From contig NZ_LPUX01000060.1 in assembly GCF_001651865.1 (NCBI RefSeq), positions 397,422 through 461,421 on the forward strand: 64,000 nucleotides of DNA. Direction: 5' to 3'. Position numbers and translations under genes: made by a program. The notes below the pieces were generated by a model. The model made no database searches. It saw nothing but the letters and a program-made list of their open reading frames with translations, and was not told the origin of the DNA. Source of the DNA: Sinorhizobium glycinis. Lineage in GTDB: Bacteria > Pseudomonadota > Alphaproteobacteria > Rhizobiales > Rhizobiaceae. Within the stretch, counting starts at the first letter, position 1. The number at the start of each line of letters is the position of its first letter. Shown piece after piece: positions 62,803 through 64,000 of the stretch.

Positions 62803-63747
62803 ATGAATCCGAATTTCACCTGGGACGACCTCCAGTTCTTTCTGGCGGTGGCGCGCACCGGCCAGCTTTCCACCGCGGCGCGGCGCTTGAGAACCAGCCA
62901 TGCGACGGTCTCCCGCCGCATCGACCGGCTGGAATTTGCCCTCAAGGTCAAGCTCTTCGAGCGCAATCCGCGCGGCTATGTGCTGACGAGCATGGGCCAG
63001 CGCTTCGTCGAGACCGCCGAGCGGATGGAACGGGAGACGGAACAGCTTCAGCTGGATATCAGCGACGGCATGACCGCGCAGCGCGGCGTCGTGCGGCTGA
63101 GCACGCTCGAGGGTTTCGGCAATTTCTTCCTTTCCGACCGGCTTGCCGAATTTGCCAGCCGCTACCCGAACATTTCGCTCGAGCTGGTGGCGATCCAGCA
63201 GATCATGTCGCTGTCGCGCAAGGAGGCCGATATTGCCGTGGCGCTCGCCGCGCCCAAGGCCGGACCGTACCATTCCGAGGTGCTGACGCCCTATACGTTG
63301 CATGTCTACGGCGCGCGAAGCTACCTCGCCAAGCACCCCATGATCCGGACGCGCAACGATCTCAGCTCGCACCGCTTCGTCGGCTATATCGAGGACATGA
63401 TCTTCACGCCGGGGCTCGACTATCTCGGCGAGATCCAGCCTGGCCTGCGCGCCCATTTCCAGAGCTCGAGCATCCTGACGCAGCTGAAGGCGGCGCGTCA
63501 GGGGCTTGGCCTCTGCGTGCTGCCCTATTTCATGGCGAAGGACGAAGCCAAACTTCAGATCGTGCTGCCGGACGAGATCGAGCTGAAGCGTACCTATTGG
63601 CTGATCTGCCATCGCGACTTGATCGCGATGCCGAGGGTGAGGGCCGTGCGCGATTTTCTGGTCGAAGCGGTCAGGGAGAGCCGCGGCTCTTTCCTCAGGG
63701 AGGTTCCACCGGCGATCAGCAAAAAGCGCCCCCTTGAAGAGCAATAA
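62803..63747 (+). CDS. LysR-family regulator, divergent from transporter operon
   Basis: 314 aa. N-terminal HTH: FTWDDLQFFLAVARTGQLSTAARRLRTSHATVSRRIDRLE. Effector domain from ~90. The type (DDLQ start, HATVSRR) is that of LysR proteins controlling adjacent transport or catabolic genes. It is transcribed away from the Liv-type operon, and is the likely regulator of it and of the GMC oxidoreductase. GAGGGGAGG lies before the ATG. Confidence 0.88.
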   Translation: MNPNFTWDDLQFFLAVARTGQLSTAARRLRTSHATVSRRIDRLEFALKVKLFERNPRGYVLTSMGQRFVETAERMERETEQLQLDISDGMTAQRGVVRLSTLEGFGNFFLSDRLAEFASRYPNISLELVAIQQIMSLSRKEADIAVALAAPKAGPYHSEVLTPYTLHVYGARSYLAKHPMIRTRNDLSSHRFVGYIEDMIFTPGLDYLGEIQPGLRAHFQSSSILTQLKAARQGLGLCVLPYFMAKDEAKLQIVLPDEIELKRTYWLICHRDLIAMPRVRAVRDFLVEAVRESRGSFLREVPPAISKKRPLEEQ

Positions 63748-63865
63748 TGCGTTAACCATATACTCGGCACGCGCCAGGGGCCTCTGTCCTTGTGCAGACG
63801 CCCAGAACGGGGCGTCGATTTCGAGCGCCTTTGCGCTCTGGTCAAAATATGCGTTCCGAATCAAC

Positions 63866-63935
63866 AGCTTATAAATTTCTACTATTTTTTGAAAAATGGC
63901 TGTTGACTGGGGAAAGGGAGCGGGTCTATAAGCCC
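63866..63935 (+). promoter_or_regulatory. Very strong promoter at the right edge, probably of an rRNA operon
   Basis: An A+T-rich UP-like stretch (63866-63898) is followed by TTGACT (63903-63908), an 18-bp spacer and TATAAG (63927-63932), then a G+C-rich leader without a reading frame running to the window end. The sequence around GGGAGCGGGTCTATAAG resembles rhizobial rrn promoters as remembered. The 16S gene itself is outside the window. Confidence 0.6.
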
Positions 63936-64000
63936 GATCACTGACGAGGGCGGCGGCGCTGCTGGCGACGACGACCTTCGCTCTAGAGTTTCCTTACGGA

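Overview
The window looks like chromosomal DNA of a Rhizobiales alphaproteobacterium, most likely the Sinorhizobium/Ensifer group. The reasons are high G+C coding DNA, many short palindromic intergenic elements of the rhizobial type, a hemA (ALA synthase, C4 pathway) gene with a FixK-like box next to dxr, an NAD-dependent formate dehydrogenase operon (fdsGBA-fdhD-fdsD), and many promoters matching the rhizobial general-stress sigma factor RpoE2/EcfG. No phage, transposase, integrase or CRISPR was recognised. Species assignment is inference from gene content and remembered gene order.

Layout. 0-8.3 kb: end of an SDR gene, then a LysR regulator and the soluble formate dehydrogenase operon, split by one palindromic element. 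8.5-14.8 kb: a soluble PAS-PAS chemoreceptor and CheW, then arginine catabolism (ornithine aminotransferase, arginase, divergent Lrp/AsnC regulator) and a VOC protein. 15-22.7 kb: the TamA/TamB envelope module, with a TamB enlarged by a ~480-residue internal duplication. 23-26 kb: MscS channel, two DUF1801 proteins and a glycine-zipper lipoprotein. 26.3-31.5 kb: coxSLM of the form II type and hemA. 31.6-33.7 kb: dxr and a META-MliC secreted protein.

33.7-48.9 kb is a stress island: about twenty mostly small genes (DUF892, BON, SDR, topoisomerase IB, Zn-alcohol dehydrogenase, nucleotidyltransferase/metallophosphoesterase pair, glycine-zipper protein, short hydrophilic proteins). At least nine transcription units start with GGAAC-N16-[GC]GTT and several more with weaker versions, so the block reads as a clustered EcfG regulon. 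This is the most coherent system in the window.

49-56.3 kb: tRNA-Arg(CCT), a ROK sugar kinase, a UPF0303 protein, an AGE-family epimerase/isomerase, and metH (cobalamin methionine synthase) preceded by a 20-bp perfect palindrome that may be an SAH/SAM-regulator operator. 56.3-63.7 kb: a branched-chain-amino-acid-type ABC transporter operon ending in a GMC oxidoreductase, with a divergent LysR regulator. The right edge (63.87-64.0 kb) holds a very strong promoter of the kind that drives rRNA operons.

Palindromic repeats of at least four families punctuate the intergenic DNA, including one element nested inside another with CTAG on both sides.
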